A stretch of DNA of 38,918 nt from Verrucomicrobiota bacterium (GCA_023443985.1 JAEZSJ010000391.1:1-38918); one strand, 5' to 3'. Positions 6,834 to 19,355 are shown, counted from the stretch's first letter. The notes: a model not told the origin generated them from the letters alone. Translations and numbers: made by a program.

Positions 6834-7020
6834 CCAGGCGGGAGGAACGAGCGGATCGGTTCGGACAGTGCGGGGGCTCAAGCGGCGGAGTGGGTTGGTC
6901 GGGTCGTTGCCCGCCGAGTGAGCAGGTAGGGCCGCTCGGGTCACCCCCGAAATATTCGGGTTGGGGCAGAAGCTCTCTGCGACCTTTCGTCGGTTTCGGG
7001 GTGCTGGAAGAAGAGCCCCC

Positions 7021-7218
7021 ATGAAACTCCTCCTTTCGCTTCTTCTGTGGACGCTGCTGCTGGTGCTATGCTGGCCGCTCGCGCTGCTGTTCCTGTTCTG
7101 CTTTCCGCTGCTCTGGCTCCTGGCGATCCCGTTCCGAGTGGTAGGCGCGGCAATCGAGGCGCTGCTGGCGTTGGTGCGGGCGCTGTTGTTCCTTCCCGCG
7201 CGGTTGCTCGGCGGGTGA
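7021..7218 (+). CDS. Small hydrophobic membrane protein
   Basis: A 65-residue protein starting MKLLLSLLLWTLLLVLCWPL that is almost entirely hydrophobic, with two likely membrane helices (about residues 2-34 and 38-60). The ATG at 7021 is preferred because the protein then opens with a typical positively charged residue and a hydrophobic stretch. No family is recognised. It is convergent with carB. Confidence 0.5.
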   Translation: MKLLLSLLLWTLLLVLCWPLALLFLFCFPLLWLLAIPFRVVGAAIEALLALVRALLFLPARLLGG

Positions 7219-7261
7219 GGCACGGAGGCGGGGAGGCGAGCGCGACTCGCCGCGCGCGCTC

Positions 7262-7297
7262 ACAAAACAAAAGCGCCGGTCCATGACGGACCGGCGC
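7262..7297 (-). terminator. Rho-independent terminator of carB
   Basis: A perfect 10-bp stem (GCGCCGGTCC at 7273-7282, GGACCGGCGC at 7288-7297) with a 5-base loop. Read on the minus strand it is followed by TTTTGTTTTGT. It lies about 40 bases past the carB stop. Confidence 0.85.
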
Positions 7298-7335
7298 AAA
7301 AGGCGCGACTCTGCTGTTGCGCGAAGCGGGAGTGG

Positions 7336-10566
<3,231 letters not shown>

Positions 10567-10711
10567 GGCAAAATTTCGCGGAGCGTGAAAAGCGCCGAAG
10601 GGCGGCGCAAGCGGGAAGTCGGTACCGGTGGGCCGCCGCTCGTGCCCGCCGGCTGCGGCCAAGGGGAAACCCGTCCGTGCCGGGAGGAGCGTGCGCCGGG
10701 CGCGCGCTCGC

Positions 10712-11998
10712 TCAGGAACCGATGCGCGCGGCGTCGACGCCGAGGATCTTCGCCGCCTTGGCCTTGTCGCCGCGACACGCGCGCAGCACCCGCTCGACGT
10801 ACGCCTTCTCCTCGTGGGCGAGGAAATCGGCCAAGGATGGAAGATCCTTCAGGTCGCGGAAACGTTCGGGGAGCTGCGCCGCCGTGATCGTTTTTGCTTC
10901 GGCTTCGGAAACGACGGCCGAGACGATCTGGCTGAGTTCGGAGATGTTGCCCGGCCAGCGGTACGCGGAAAGGGCCGCGATGGCGTCGGGGGCGAACTCC
11001 ACCTGTTTGGTGTCGAAGTTGGGATTTTGGACGGAGGTGGCGAAGTTCTTGAGGAGCTGCGGAAGGTCCTCGATCCGCTCACGTAGAGCCGGGAGCATCA
11101 GCGGAAGCGCGCCGATGCGGTAGAAAAGTTCGTCGTGGAACTTGCCCTGATCGATGAGTTTCTCGAGATCTTCCGTGCTCGAACAGCAGAGGCGGAAGCC
11201 GGAGCCGGCGGTGCGGAGGACCCCCACAAGCGCCTTCTGCACGGGCAGCGGCATGGCGTTGATGTCCTCAAGGAACAGCGTGCCGCCTTTGGCCTGCTCG
11301 ATCCACGGGCCGCCTTGGCTTTGTGCGCCGATGAGACCCTCCTGGATCTCGCTTTCCGGGACGAGTGAACAGTCGAAGCGCACCAAGGGGCTGCCCGGCG
11401 GGTTTCCCTGAGCATGGATGAGCTCGGCGATAACCCGTTTGCCGGTGCCGGGCTCGCCGATGATCAGGACCGGAGTCTTGGAACTGGTGAGCTTCTTGAT
11501 TTGGGGGCCGATCTTCTTGATCTTCTTGCTCTCGCCGACGACGAATGCCTCGAGCTGGTCGGCCGCCACCGTTTCCTCCGCATGGGCGGTGCCGGGCGAG
11601 GGCGCCTGCGCCTTCTTCGCCCGGGTGACACCGAGCTTCTTGAACTCGACCCCGCGTTTGAGCGCAGAGATGAGTTCGTCCACCTTGAAGGGCTTCTGAA
11701 GAAAATCGAAGGCGCCGAGTTTCAACGCATCGAGCGCATAGGCCGCACTCGCGTAGGCGGTCATCACGATCACGACCGCATGCGGATCATGTTTCTTGAG
11801 CTCCCGGAGCAGCGTGATGCCGTCCATCGGCTTCATCTGCACATCGACCAGCACGAGGTCGAATTTCTCGGCCTTGTAGCGTTCCAACCCCTTGCTTCCA
11901 TCGGTCGCGAAAGCCGCCGTGAAGCCGATGGGCTGGATGACGGCCTCCAGCATTTCGTGGATGGAAGTCAGGTCGTCGACGATGAGGACCGAAGGCAT
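10712..11998 (-). CDS. NtrC-like response regulator lacking the GAFTGA loop
   Basis: A 428-residue protein with receiver, AAA+ and Fis-type helix-turn-helix regions. The receiver has Asp8/Asp9, phospho-acceptor Asp52 (LVDVQMKPMDG), Thr80 and Lys102 (FLQKPF). The AAA+ part has a Walker A GEPGTGK (181-187) and a Walker B-like GGTLFLEDI (238-246), with the usual DE order changed to ED. The arginine-bearing segments FYRIGALPLMLPALRERIEDL are present. The GAFTGA loop that contacts sigma-54 is missing: the sequence goes from EGLIGAQSQGG straight to PWIEQAKGGT. The C-terminus (AAKILGVDAARIGS) is a shortened Fis-like helix pair. It sits just downstream of the PilC/GspF-like gene on the same strand (69-base gap), suggesting control of pilus or secretion genes, but sigma-54 activation looks unlikely. 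Confidence 0.85.
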   Translation of the reverse strand: MPSVLIVDDLTSIHEMLEAVIQPIGFTAAFATDGSKGLERYKAEKFDLVLVDVQMKPMDGITLLRELKKHDPHAVVIVMTAYASAAYALDALKLGAFDFLQKPFKVDELISALKRGVEFKKLGVTRAKKAQAPSPGTAHAEETVAADQLEAFVVGESKKIKKIGPQIKKLTSSKTPVLIIGEPGTGKRVIAELIHAQGNPPGSPLVRFDCSLVPESEIQEGLIGAQSQGGPWIEQAKGGTLFLEDINAMPLPVQKALVGVLRTAGSGFRLCCSSTEDLEKLIDQGKFHDELFYRIGALPLMLPALRERIEDLPQLLKNFATSVQNPNFDTKQVEFAPDAIAALSAYRWPGNISELSQIVSAVVSEAEAKTITAAQLPERFRDLKDLPSLADFLAHEEKAYVERVLRACRGDKAKAAKILGVDAARIGS

Positions 11999-12067
11999 GA
12001 TGCGAGGTAACGGAAGGGGAGCGACCGGTGCAAGCCCGGGGCGGAGGCGCCGGCGGCCGAGAGTGCG

Positions 12068-13279
12068 TCAGTTGCCGCCGACCACGTTCGCCATGTTGAA
12101 GATCGGAAGGAACATTGCCATCACGATGCCGCCGACGAACACGCCGAGGAAGCAGATCAGCAGGGGCTCGATGAGGGAGGTCAAAGCGGCAACGGTGGCA
12201 TCCACCTCGGTGTCGAAGAAGTCGGCGACCTTGCTCATCATGCCGTCGACATTGCCGGTGGATTCGCCCGCTCGGACCATGTGTTTCATCATGGGTGGAA
12301 AATAGGGATTGGTCGCGAGAATATCGGAGATCTGCCCGCCTTGGCTGATGTGTTTGGCGATGTCGGAGCAGGCCTTCTCGACCTGGGTTCGGCCGCTCGA
12401 GGCGGCGACGATCTCGAGTGTACGCAGAATCTGGACTCCCGAGCGCATGAGGGTCGCGTAGGTGCGGCAAAAGCGGGAGAGCGCGATTTTGTGCGAGAGG
12501 GGCCCGAAAATCGGAGCCCGGTGTACGAGGTTGTCCTTGAACTCGCGGCCCTTGGGGGTGGCGGTGAACTTGCCCCACACTTTCCAGGCAATGTAGAGCA
12601 CGACGCCGATGTGCAGGATACTGGGTTTGAGGAAAAACCCGCTGATGCTCGAAAAATCGGGTTTTAGGAAGTTGCTGACGTCGATCAGCATCTGGGTGGG
12701 GAGTGGCAGTTCCGACCCAAACCCGGCAAACATTTCTGCGAATACGGGGATGACGAAGACGAGCAGCACATTCACCAGCACTACCGCCAAGGCGATGACC
12801 GCGATCGGGTAGGCCATGGCCGATTTGACCTTCTTCGTGAGCTTCACCGTCGACTCGAAGTACGCGGCGACCTTCTGGAGAATCTCAGCCAGATTGCCCG
12901 AGGCTTCGCCGGCTTCGACCATCGAGATGAACAACGAGTTGAAGCCCTTCGGGAACTTCTTCACCGCGGCCGAGAACGAGCTGCCGGCGGAGATCTCCAG
13001 CCGTACTTCCCGGATGATGACGCGGAAGACCGGGTTCTCCATCTGCTCCTGCAACGCCTCCAACGAGGCGACCAGCGGCAGGCCGGCGGCGAGCAGCGCG
13101 GCCAGCTGGGCCGTGAAGATCGCGAGCGCCTCGAGCGGGATCTTGTAGTTCTTCGCCTTCTTCTCGTAGGCCTTCTGTTTGGCGAGCGATTGCGACGCCA
13201 TGAAGCTCAGCTTCGGCGCACCGGCCGAGGTGCGTGGGGACGCCGCAGTGGAGGGGGAGGCCGAGGACAGAAATGCCAT
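12068..13279 (-). CDS. PilC/GspF-family inner-membrane platform protein
   Basis: A 403-residue protein from the ATG at 13279. It contains the duplicated T2SSF domain of type IV pilus / type II secretion platform proteins. The first copy (about residues 60-190) has FTAQLAALLAAGLPLVASLE and MVEAGEASGNLAEIL; the second (about 265-390) has FCRTYATLMRSGVQILRTLE and MVRAGESTGNVDGMM. Hydrophobic spans lie at about 165-195, 225-250 and near the C-terminus (LIEPLLICFLGVFVGGIVMA). It recruits the assembly ATPase to the pseudopilus base. No pilB, pilT or pilin gene is in the window. A longer open frame to 13423 lacks family similarity. The A/T-rich stretch 13330-13385 upstream may carry the promoter. 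Confidence 0.9.
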   Translation of the reverse strand: MAFLSSASPSTAASPRTSAGAPKLSFMASQSLAKQKAYEKKAKNYKIPLEALAIFTAQLAALLAAGLPLVASLEALQEQMENPVFRVIIREVRLEISAGSSFSAAVKKFPKGFNSLFISMVEAGEASGNLAEILQKVAAYFESTVKLTKKVKSAMAYPIAVIALAVVLVNVLLVFVIPVFAEMFAGFGSELPLPTQMLIDVSNFLKPDFSSISGFFLKPSILHIGVVLYIAWKVWGKFTATPKGREFKDNLVHRAPIFGPLSHKIALSRFCRTYATLMRSGVQILRTLEIVAASSGRTQVEKACSDIAKHISQGGQISDILATNPYFPPMMKHMVRAGESTGNVDGMMSKVADFFDTEVDATVAALTSLIEPLLICFLGVFVGGIVMAMFLPIFNMANVVGGN

Positions 13280-13499
13280 GGTACGAAAGGCAGGGGTTAG
13301 TGTGGGTCGAATTAGCCGGGCGCGGGAAGTTCGTGCAATCCCCCATCGGTAAATTCCTTCTGAACAAAAATCAGGAATTCTCCCCGGGCCGCTTTTCGCA
13401 GGTTCTTCAACAACCCGGGACACGGCTCGGCCGCACGCCGGGCGGCCGCTGCTGATCGGTGGTCACCTCTCCCGGGTCGGCCCGCCGCACGGGACCCGC

Positions 13500-13513
13500 T
13501 GGTACCGGTACCA
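13500..13513. repeat. 14-base perfect palindrome
   Basis: TGGTACCGGTACCA, in the gap between the PilC-like and DUF4032-motif genes. It could be an operator or chance; nothing else supports a role. Confidence 0.35.
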
Positions 13514-13530
13514 AACGCCGCCGGAAACGA

Positions 13531-13767
13531 TCAACCCGCGCGCCGCTCCGAATCGCCGGACTGGGCGCGGCGACTGGCACGCCAGTTGTCGCGGTGCTTG
13601 CGGATCCAATCGAGCAGCGCGCGCTCGAACCCGATGTCATACCCGAGCCGCTCCGATTCGAGCCACTTGTGCTTCAGGATCTCCTCCCGCTCGGCGAGGA
13701 ACTCCTGATAGAGACTCGACTGCTTCACGAAGTCGCGATTCTCGGATGATCGGGGAGCGGGATTCAT
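13531..13767 (-). CDS. Small conserved protein with a DUF4032-like C-terminal motif
   Basis: A 78-residue protein from the ATG at 13767. Its core reads LAEREEILKHKWLESERLGY followed by DIGFERALLDWIRKHRDNWR. This pattern (E-I-x-x-H-x-W-x-x-S-E-x-x-G-x-D-I/V-G) resembles the C-terminal tail of DUF4032 proteins, here as a stand-alone small protein. The function is unknown. It is the last gene of an apparent operon with the MIP18-family and Mrp genes (11-base gap), so a link to Fe-S cluster assembly is possible but inferred only from position. Confidence 0.65.
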   Translation of the reverse strand: MNPAPRSSENRDFVKQSSLYQEFLAEREEILKHKWLESERLGYDIGFERALLDWIRKHRDNWRASRRAQSGDSERRAG

Positions 13768-13778
13768 GCTCGGTGAGT

Positions 13779-14099
13779 CTACGAGGCGAGCTGCAGCTGC
13801 CTCCGGCCTTCTGCGCTGATCAAACCCGGATGCCATGCCGGCTCCCAGACAATCTCCACCCGTACAGTCCGCACGCCGGGGATTGCCTGCACCTTCCGCT
13901 GCACCTCACCCACGATCGAGTGCGACATCGGGCATCCCGCGGAGGTCAGAGTCAGGCGGACGCGCACCTCGGTGCCCCCATCAGGCGATGCCGCCATCTC
14001 CACCCCGTAGACCAGGCCCAGATCGACGAGGTTCACGGGGATCTCCGGGTCGCGACAGGTTCGCAACGCCGCGAAGATCTCTTCGGTGGTGGGCTGCAT
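13779..14099 (-). CDS. MIP18-family Fe-S assembly protein (SufT/PaaD-like)
   Basis: A 106-residue protein with the compact MIP18 fold. It starts with TTEEIFAALRTCRDPEIPVN, then VDLGLVYGVEM, the strand VRLTLTSAGCPMSHSI with its conserved Cys, and V-x-V-E-I-V-W-E-P-A-W near the end. Members such as SufT and PaaD help insert or mature iron-sulfur clusters. It lies 64 bases downstream of the Mrp/ApbC gene on the same strand, a common pairing that supports a joint role in cluster delivery. Confidence 0.88.
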   Translation of the reverse strand: MQPTTEEIFAALRTCRDPEIPVNLVDLGLVYGVEMAASPDGGTEVRVRLTLTSAGCPMSHSIVGEVQRKVQAIPGVRTVRVEIVWEPAWHPGLISAEGRRQLQLAS

Positions 14100-14163
14100 T
14101 TCGTCGGGGATGCTAGGGCAAGTCAGGGGTGTGTCAAAGCTTGGCTTTCCCCAAAACGCCGGT

Positions 14164-15237
14164 TCAGGCGAGTTGGGCCAATAACGCCAGCGCGAGCGAG
14201 CGATAGGCCTGGGCCCCGGGGTGTTGCGGATCGGCTACGACCAGCGGTGTTCCCGCGTCGCCCGCGGCGCGAATCTCGGCGTAGAGCGGAATCTGTCCCA
14301 GCACCGAAGTTCCCAGCTGCTCGGCCGTGCGGGCGCCGCCGCCCTCACCGAAGAGCGCGGTGCGATGGCCGGCGGAGTCTTCGAACCAGCTCATGTTCTC
14401 CGCCACGCCGAGGATCGGAACGTTCACCTGATTGAACATCGAGCCGCCTCGCGCGGCCACCTGGGTTGCGGCGAGTTGCGGCGTCGTCACGATTATCGCC
14501 CCGTCGAGCGGGATCGTCTGGGCGAGGGTGAGCTGGGCGTCGCCGGTGCCGGGCGGCAGGTCGACCACCAGCACATCAAGCTCTCCCCAGAGCACGTTCT
14601 GGATGAAGTTCCGGATCGCGGAGGTGATCATCGGGCCGCGCCACACGACGGGCGTGTCCTCGGTGATCAACAACCCCATCGACATCACCTTAACGCCGTG
14701 GGCCGACAAAGGCACGAGCATCTTCTGCTCCTCGAGCAAACCCGGTCGCTGCCCCGCAAGCCCCATCATCAAGGGCACCGAGGGCCCGTGGATATCGCAG
14801 TCCATCAACCCCACGCCGCGGCCCCCGCGGGTGGCCAGCTCCTGCGCGAGCGCGCACGCGAGATTCACCGCGAGCGTGCTCTTGCCCACGCCGCCCTTGC
14901 CGCTCGCCACCGCGATGATCTTCCGCACGCCGCCCAACGGGGCGCCGGCGCCGGGCGTGGCGGCCGCAGACTGCATGGGCCGGGGCGCGGCCTTCGGCGC
15001 GGCCACGGCGATATCGACGATGATCTCGCGCACGCCGGCCCGGCCGCGCAGCAACGCCTCGATGTCCTGGCGCAGCTGCCGCGGCACCTGCGCGTCGGCG
15101 GTGGTGAGCTGTAGCGAAATCTTGGCGACTCCGTCGATCAGCGCCGCCCCCCGGACCAGCCCGAACGACACGATGTCGCGGCTGAAGCCGGGATATTTCA
15201 CCTGTTTGAGAAGATCCTTGAGTTCGTCGGGAGACAC
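14164..15237 (-). CDS. apbC: Mrp/NBP35-family Fe-S cluster carrier P-loop ATPase without the CxxC motif
   Basis: A 357-residue protein. Residues 1-75 form a MIP18-like N-terminal domain. A linker follows, then the ParA/MinD-type P-loop domain with a deviant Walker A SGKGGVGKS (112-120), the Mrp signature VVDLPPGTGDAQLTL (224-238) and GLMDCDIHGPSVP. Family members bind a bridging Fe-S cluster through a C-x-x-C motif just after the ENMS segment. Here the sequence after GVAENMSWF is EDSAGHRTALFGEGGG, so both cysteines are absent (residues about 287-290). The ATPase core looks intact. It is the first gene of the operon with the MIP18-family protein. Confidence 0.9.
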   Translation of the reverse strand: MSPDELKDLLKQVKYPGFSRDIVSFGLVRGAALIDGVAKISLQLTTADAQVPRQLRQDIEALLRGRAGVREIIVDIAVAAPKAAPRPMQSAAATPGAGAPLGGVRKIIAVASGKGGVGKSTLAVNLACALAQELATRGGRGVGLMDCDIHGPSVPLMMGLAGQRPGLLEEQKMLVPLSAHGVKVMSMGLLITEDTPVVWRGPMITSAIRNFIQNVLWGELDVLVVDLPPGTGDAQLTLAQTIPLDGAIIVTTPQLAATQVAARGGSMFNQVNVPILGVAENMSWFEDSAGHRTALFGEGGGARTAEQLGTSVLGQIPLYAEIRAAGDAGTPLVVADPQHPGAQAYRSLALALLAQLA

Positions 15238-15369
15238 GGCGGGAACAACGGTGGTTTGCCGGCGTCAACTGCCTTGCCAAGCGCCGGCGAAATGTGCGGA
15301 GTGCACCTTGGTGCCGCCGGAGGTCCTGTAAACCAAATTTGCCGGCGGCGCGGCAGCCCTGTTCCCATC

Positions 15370-16569
15370 ATGTTTCGCACTCTCGTTTCCCTTCTCCTGA
15401 CCGGCGCGTTGGCGGTCTCGGCCGCGGCGCAGACGGTCCTCAAGGATGTCGTGCTCGACGGCTCGAACCTGCGCACCAAGGCGATCCGGATCACCGGCGC
15501 TCCCGAGCTCACCGGGCCGGCGACGGCCGCGTTCAAGACGCACGGTGCCTTCCGCGTGGTGGCGAGCGATGCCGCCTACACCCTCAACTTCACCCCCGCC
15601 GGAAACGCGCAGGTGCGGCTCGAGATCACGGCGGGCGGGCGTTCCATCGTCAACCAGACCGTCGGGGGCACGAGCAATCGCAACGCGCTCTTCCGCGCCG
15701 CCGACCTTGCGGTGCAGCAGATCACCAACCTGCCGGGCTACTTCGCCGGCAAGATCACCTTCATCAGCGAGCGGACCGGGAATCGCGAGGTCTACACTTC
15801 GGATCTGTTCCTCGGCGAAGCCACGCAGGTCACGCACGACCGCGCGCACGCGCTCTCGCCCCGCTGGTCGCCGGACGGATCGCGCATCATCTACACGAGC
15901 TTCTTCCGCTCGGGCTCGCCCGACATCTTTGTCATGAGTCCCGGCTCCGGGCAGCGAACGCCGTTCGCGGATTTCAAGGGTACGAATTCCGGCGGGCGGT
16001 TCAGTCCCGATGGCTCGCGCGTTGCAGCGGTGCTCTCCGCGGCGGGCAACCAGGAGATCTTTATCGGCACCGCCCACGGTCGGCCGTTCCGGCGCCTGAC
16101 CAACTCCCCCGGCGTCGAAGCGAGCCCGTGCTGGTCGCCGGACGGCTCGCGCCTGGTCTTCACCTCCGATCGCGGCGGCCGGCCCGCGCTCTACACGATG
16201 TCCGCCGCCGGCGGCCCGATGACGCCGCTGCCCACCAACATCAGCGGCTATTGCGCCGAGCCGGACTGGAGCCGTGCGAAACCGAACCTGATCGCGTTCA
16301 CCTGCGCGGTGGCGGGTGGGTTCCAGATCGCCGTCTACGACATGAGCACCCGGCAGTCGCGGATCATCACGAGCGGCGGCTCGGGGACCGACTACCTCGA
16401 GCCGGTCTGGCTGGCCGACGGTCGCCACATCCTGTGCACGAAGCGCGCGGGCGCCTCGCGGCAGCTTGTGATCGTGGATGCCGAGAGCCAGGCGCGGAAC
16501 TTCCGCGCGGCGGTGATCAGCCCGGCCTCGCTCGGCCAGGTCTCCCAGGCGAACTACCTGAAACGCTGA
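15370..16569 (+). CDS. TolB-like periplasmic beta-propeller protein
   Basis: A 399-residue protein from the ATG at 15370. A signal peptide covers about residues 1-21 (FRTLVSLLLTGALAVSAAAQ). A TolB-type N-terminal domain (about 22-130) is followed by WD40-like PD40 repeats, each with the W/F-S-P-D-G-S-R core: RWSPDGSRIIYTS, RFSPDGSRVAAVL and CWSPDGSRLVFTSDRGG. TolB works in the periplasm with Pal and the Tol proteins to keep the outer membrane tethered during division. No tolQRA or pal is adjacent, so it could be another TolB-type propeller protein. Confidence 0.85.
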   Translation: MFRTLVSLLLTGALAVSAAAQTVLKDVVLDGSNLRTKAIRITGAPELTGPATAAFKTHGAFRVVASDAAYTLNFTPAGNAQVRLEITAGGRSIVNQTVGGTSNRNALFRAADLAVQQITNLPGYFAGKITFISERTGNREVYTSDLFLGEATQVTHDRAHALSPRWSPDGSRIIYTSFFRSGSPDIFVMSPGSGQRTPFADFKGTNSGGRFSPDGSRVAAVLSAAGNQEIFIGTAHGRPFRRLTNSPGVEASPCWSPDGSRLVFTSDRGGRPALYTMSAAGGPMTPLPTNISGYCAEPDWSRAKPNLIAFTCAVAGGFQIAVYDMSTRQSRIITSGGSGTDYLEPVWLADGRHILCTKRAGASRQLVIVDAESQARNFRAAVISPASLGQVSQANYLKR

Positions 16570-16617
16570 CGTATCCGCCAACTGCTGCCGCAGGCGCGGC
16601 GGGGAATGGCGCAACGA

Positions 16618-16646
16618 AAAGCCGCGCGAATCGCTCGCGCGGCTTT
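16618..16646. terminator. Bidirectional hairpin terminator between the TolB-like and sodA genes
   Basis: A 12-bp perfect stem (AAAGCCGCGCGA at 16618-16629, TCGCGCGGCTTT at 16635-16646) with a 5-base loop between two convergent genes. T runs follow it on either strand. Confidence 0.8.
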
Positions 16647-16682
16647 GTCGTATGGCGGGGCTTCAGCAGCCCAGGGAAATGC

Positions 16683-17315
<633 letters not shown>

Positions 17316-17449
17316 GGTAGTTTTCTGATTCAGGGTTGGTGGATGGCGCGGACAGTGTCGCCGGCCCGCGGCGACGTCAACCGACGCCGAGGATTTGACG
17401 CCGGCGCTTATGGCGTCGCACGGCAGGATAAGCCCTTTCCGCGAGACGG

Positions 17450-18010
17450 CTACTGCGGCGCAGCCACGGTGTCGTCGGCCGCGCCGCCGCCGGGCGTGGA
17501 CCGTTTCAGGCGGAAATAGGCCTGCAGCAACTCCCGGCACTCCGCCTCGAGCACACCGGACTCGCGGAGCGGGCGGTGGTTCACGCGGGGGAGGGCGGCC
17601 AGATCGGTCGCGCCGCCGAGGCAACCCATCTTGGGATCGGGCACGGCGAAGATCACCCGCTTGATCCGCGACATGATCGTCGCGCCCGAACACATCGGGC
17701 AGGGTTCTTTGGTGACGTACAGCGTCGCCCCCTCGAGCCGCCAATCGCCGATCGCGCGCGCGGCCTGGGTGATCGCGAGGATCTCCGCATGCGCAGTGGG
17801 ATCGTCGGAGTGCTCGACCTGGTTGTGGGCGGCGCCGACGATCTCCCCGCCGCACTCGATGATCGCCCCGATCGGGACCTCGTCCTCGCGCCACGCGTCG
17901 ATCGCCTGGTTGTACGCCAAGCTCATGAAGAAGCGCTCGTCCCGATACAGTTGGGAAAGGTGCAGCTTCGTGAAGGGACACTCGAGGGGGGCGGAGGGGC
18001 GGTCGCTCAT
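17450..18010 (-). CDS. tadA: tRNA adenosine deaminase
   Basis: A 186-residue protein from the ATG at 18010. It deaminates A34 to inosine in tRNA-Arg(ACG). The zinc site is complete: HAE (74-76, with the catalytic Glu) and PCPMC (103-107, Cys104 and Cys107). Other TadA features are VPIGAIIECGGEIVGAAHN, GDWRLEGATLYVTKEPCPMC and DPKMGCLGG. A Thr/Pro/Ala-rich tail extends past the usual end. It is divergent from infA, with about 115 bases between the starts. Confidence 0.9.
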   Translation of the reverse strand: MSDRPSAPLECPFTKLHLSQLYRDERFFMSLAYNQAIDAWREDEVPIGAIIECGGEIVGAAHNQVEHSDDPTAHAEILAITQAARAIGDWRLEGATLYVTKEPCPMCSGATIMSRIKRVIFAVPDPKMGCLGGATDLAALPRVNHRPLRESGVLEAECRELLQAYFRLKRSTPGGGAADDTVAAPQ

Positions 18011-18125
18011 GGTTTGCGCGGCGGAATGGAGCCTTGACTTACCGGGGCGCGGACGGGCATTCAATGGCTTTAACGCAAGCTCCTGCACACGACACGCATG
18101 CATTTCCATCTTCTCGCTCCCGCCC

Positions 18126-18383
18126 ATGGCTGACGACAAATCGATCGAGGTTGAAGGCAAGATCGTCGCCGTGCTTCCGGGCACGATGTTCCGCGTTGAG
18201 TTGACCAACGGCCATGTCGTGCTCGCCCACATCTCGGGCAAGCTGCGCAAGCATTTCATCAAGATCATGGCCGGCGACATGGTGCGCATGGAGATGAGCC
18301 CGTACGACCTGGAGAAGGCGCGCATCACCTATCGCGTGCGCACCCAGGCTCCGGCGGGCATGCCGCCGCATCGGCGCCGGTGA
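18126..18383 (+). CDS. infA: Translation initiation factor IF-1
   Basis: An 85-residue protein from the ATG at 18126. It is a single S1/OB-fold domain with the family signature IEVEGKIVAVLPGTMFRVEL, HISGKLRKHFIKIMAGDMVR and SPYDLEKARITYR. It binds the ribosomal A site during initiation. It has a short basic extension (TQAPAGMPPHRRR) beyond the usual length of about 72 residues. The xerD-like gene starts 21 bases downstream on the same strand. Confidence 0.95.
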   Translation: MADDKSIEVEGKIVAVLPGTMFRVELTNGHVVLAHISGKLRKHFIKIMAGDMVRMEMSPYDLEKARITYRVRTQAPAGMPPHRRR

Positions 18384-18404
18384 GCCGCTGCCGGGCGCAA
18401 TGCC

Positions 18405-19355
18405 ATGCCCGGCCGGACCGACAGGCCTTCCTCGCCGGCGGCGCCACCGCCGCTTCCCGCTGAGTTGCGGGATCGGATCGACGCCTTTCTGGCGTTTGTC
18501 CAACTGGAACGCGGTCTTTCCGCGAACACCGTCGCGGCCTACGAAACCGACCTCCTTCAGTTCGCCCAGACCCTGAAATCCGGGGGGATTACAAACTGGG
18601 CGGCGGTGCTGGGCAACCATGTGTCGGACTGGCTCTATCGGCTTTCCAACGCAGACATCGCAGTCTCCAGTTTGGCGCGAAAACTCTCCGCCGTGCGCAT
18701 GCTGGCCCGCTTTCTGGTGAAGGAAAACGTTTGCCGTACGGACTTTACGGAGTTGGTGGAGGGCCCGAAGGTGGTGCGACGACTGCCTGCCACGCTGAGC
18801 ATCGCGGACATGAGAAAGCTCCTCGCGGCTCCCACTTCGGGCACTCCCCACGGGCTGCGGGACCGCGCCATCCTTGAACTGTTCTATTCAAGCGGTCTGC
18901 GCGTGTCCGAGTTGGCGGCCCTCACTCTGCAACAAATCGACCTCACGCAGGGATTTGTGCGCGTTTTCGGCAAAGGCGCGAAGGAGCGCGTGGTGCCGGT
19001 CGGGACGCAGGCCGCAGAGGCGGTTGCCACTTACCTCGCCGCGGGTCGTCCAGGGTTGGTGAAACCGCGGACCGGAAGCGCGGTTTTCTTGTCGGAACGG
19101 GGGCAGGCGATTTCGCGCAAGACGGTGTGGGCCCTGATCAAAGGGTACGCGGAGAAGGTCGGTATTCCGCAGAACGTTAAGCCTCATCTACTTAGGCATT
19201 CGTTTGCCACGCATCTGTTGGCCGGTGGCGCTGATTTAAGGGCGATCCAAGAGATGCTGGGGCACGCCGATATCGGCACCACCCAGATCTACACCGCGGT
19301 CGAGACATCCCGGCTCACCGAGCAACACGCCCGCTACCACCCACGGGGCCGCTAG
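18405..19355 (+). CDS. xerD: XerC/XerD-type tyrosine recombinase
   Basis: A 316-residue protein. An N-terminal SAM-like core-binding domain (about residues 22-110, with ERGLSANTVAAYETDLLQF) is followed by the catalytic domain with the full Arg-Lys-His-Arg-His-Tyr set. These residues appear in SGLRVSELAAL, GKGAKERVVP, HLLRHSFATHLLAGGADLRA, MLGHADIGTTQIYT. It resolves chromosome dimers at dif. Length, domain arrangement and housekeeping neighbours favour a chromosomal Xer over a phage or integron integrase. Assignment to XerD rather than XerC is tentative. No dif-like site was identified nearby. Confidence 0.88.
   Translation: MPGRTDRPSSPAAPPPLPAELRDRIDAFLAFVQLERGLSANTVAAYETDLLQFAQTLKSGGITNWAAVLGNHVSDWLYRLSNADIAVSSLARKLSAVRMLARFLVKENVCRTDFTELVEGPKVVRRLPATLSIADMRKLLAAPTSGTPHGLRDRAILELFYSSGLRVSELAALTLQQIDLTQGFVRVFGKGAKERVVPVGTQAAEAVATYLAAGRPGLVKPRTGSAVFLSERGQAISRKTVWALIKGYAEKVGIPQNVKPHLLRHSFATHLLAGGADLRAIQEMLGHADIGTTQIYTAVETSRLTEQHARYHPRGR

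Noticed and set aside
13300..13360. A possible sigma-54 promoter (GG...TTGCAC) upstream of the PilC-like gene
   Set aside because: The spacing between the GG and GC elements is about four bases too short for a -24/-12 promoter.
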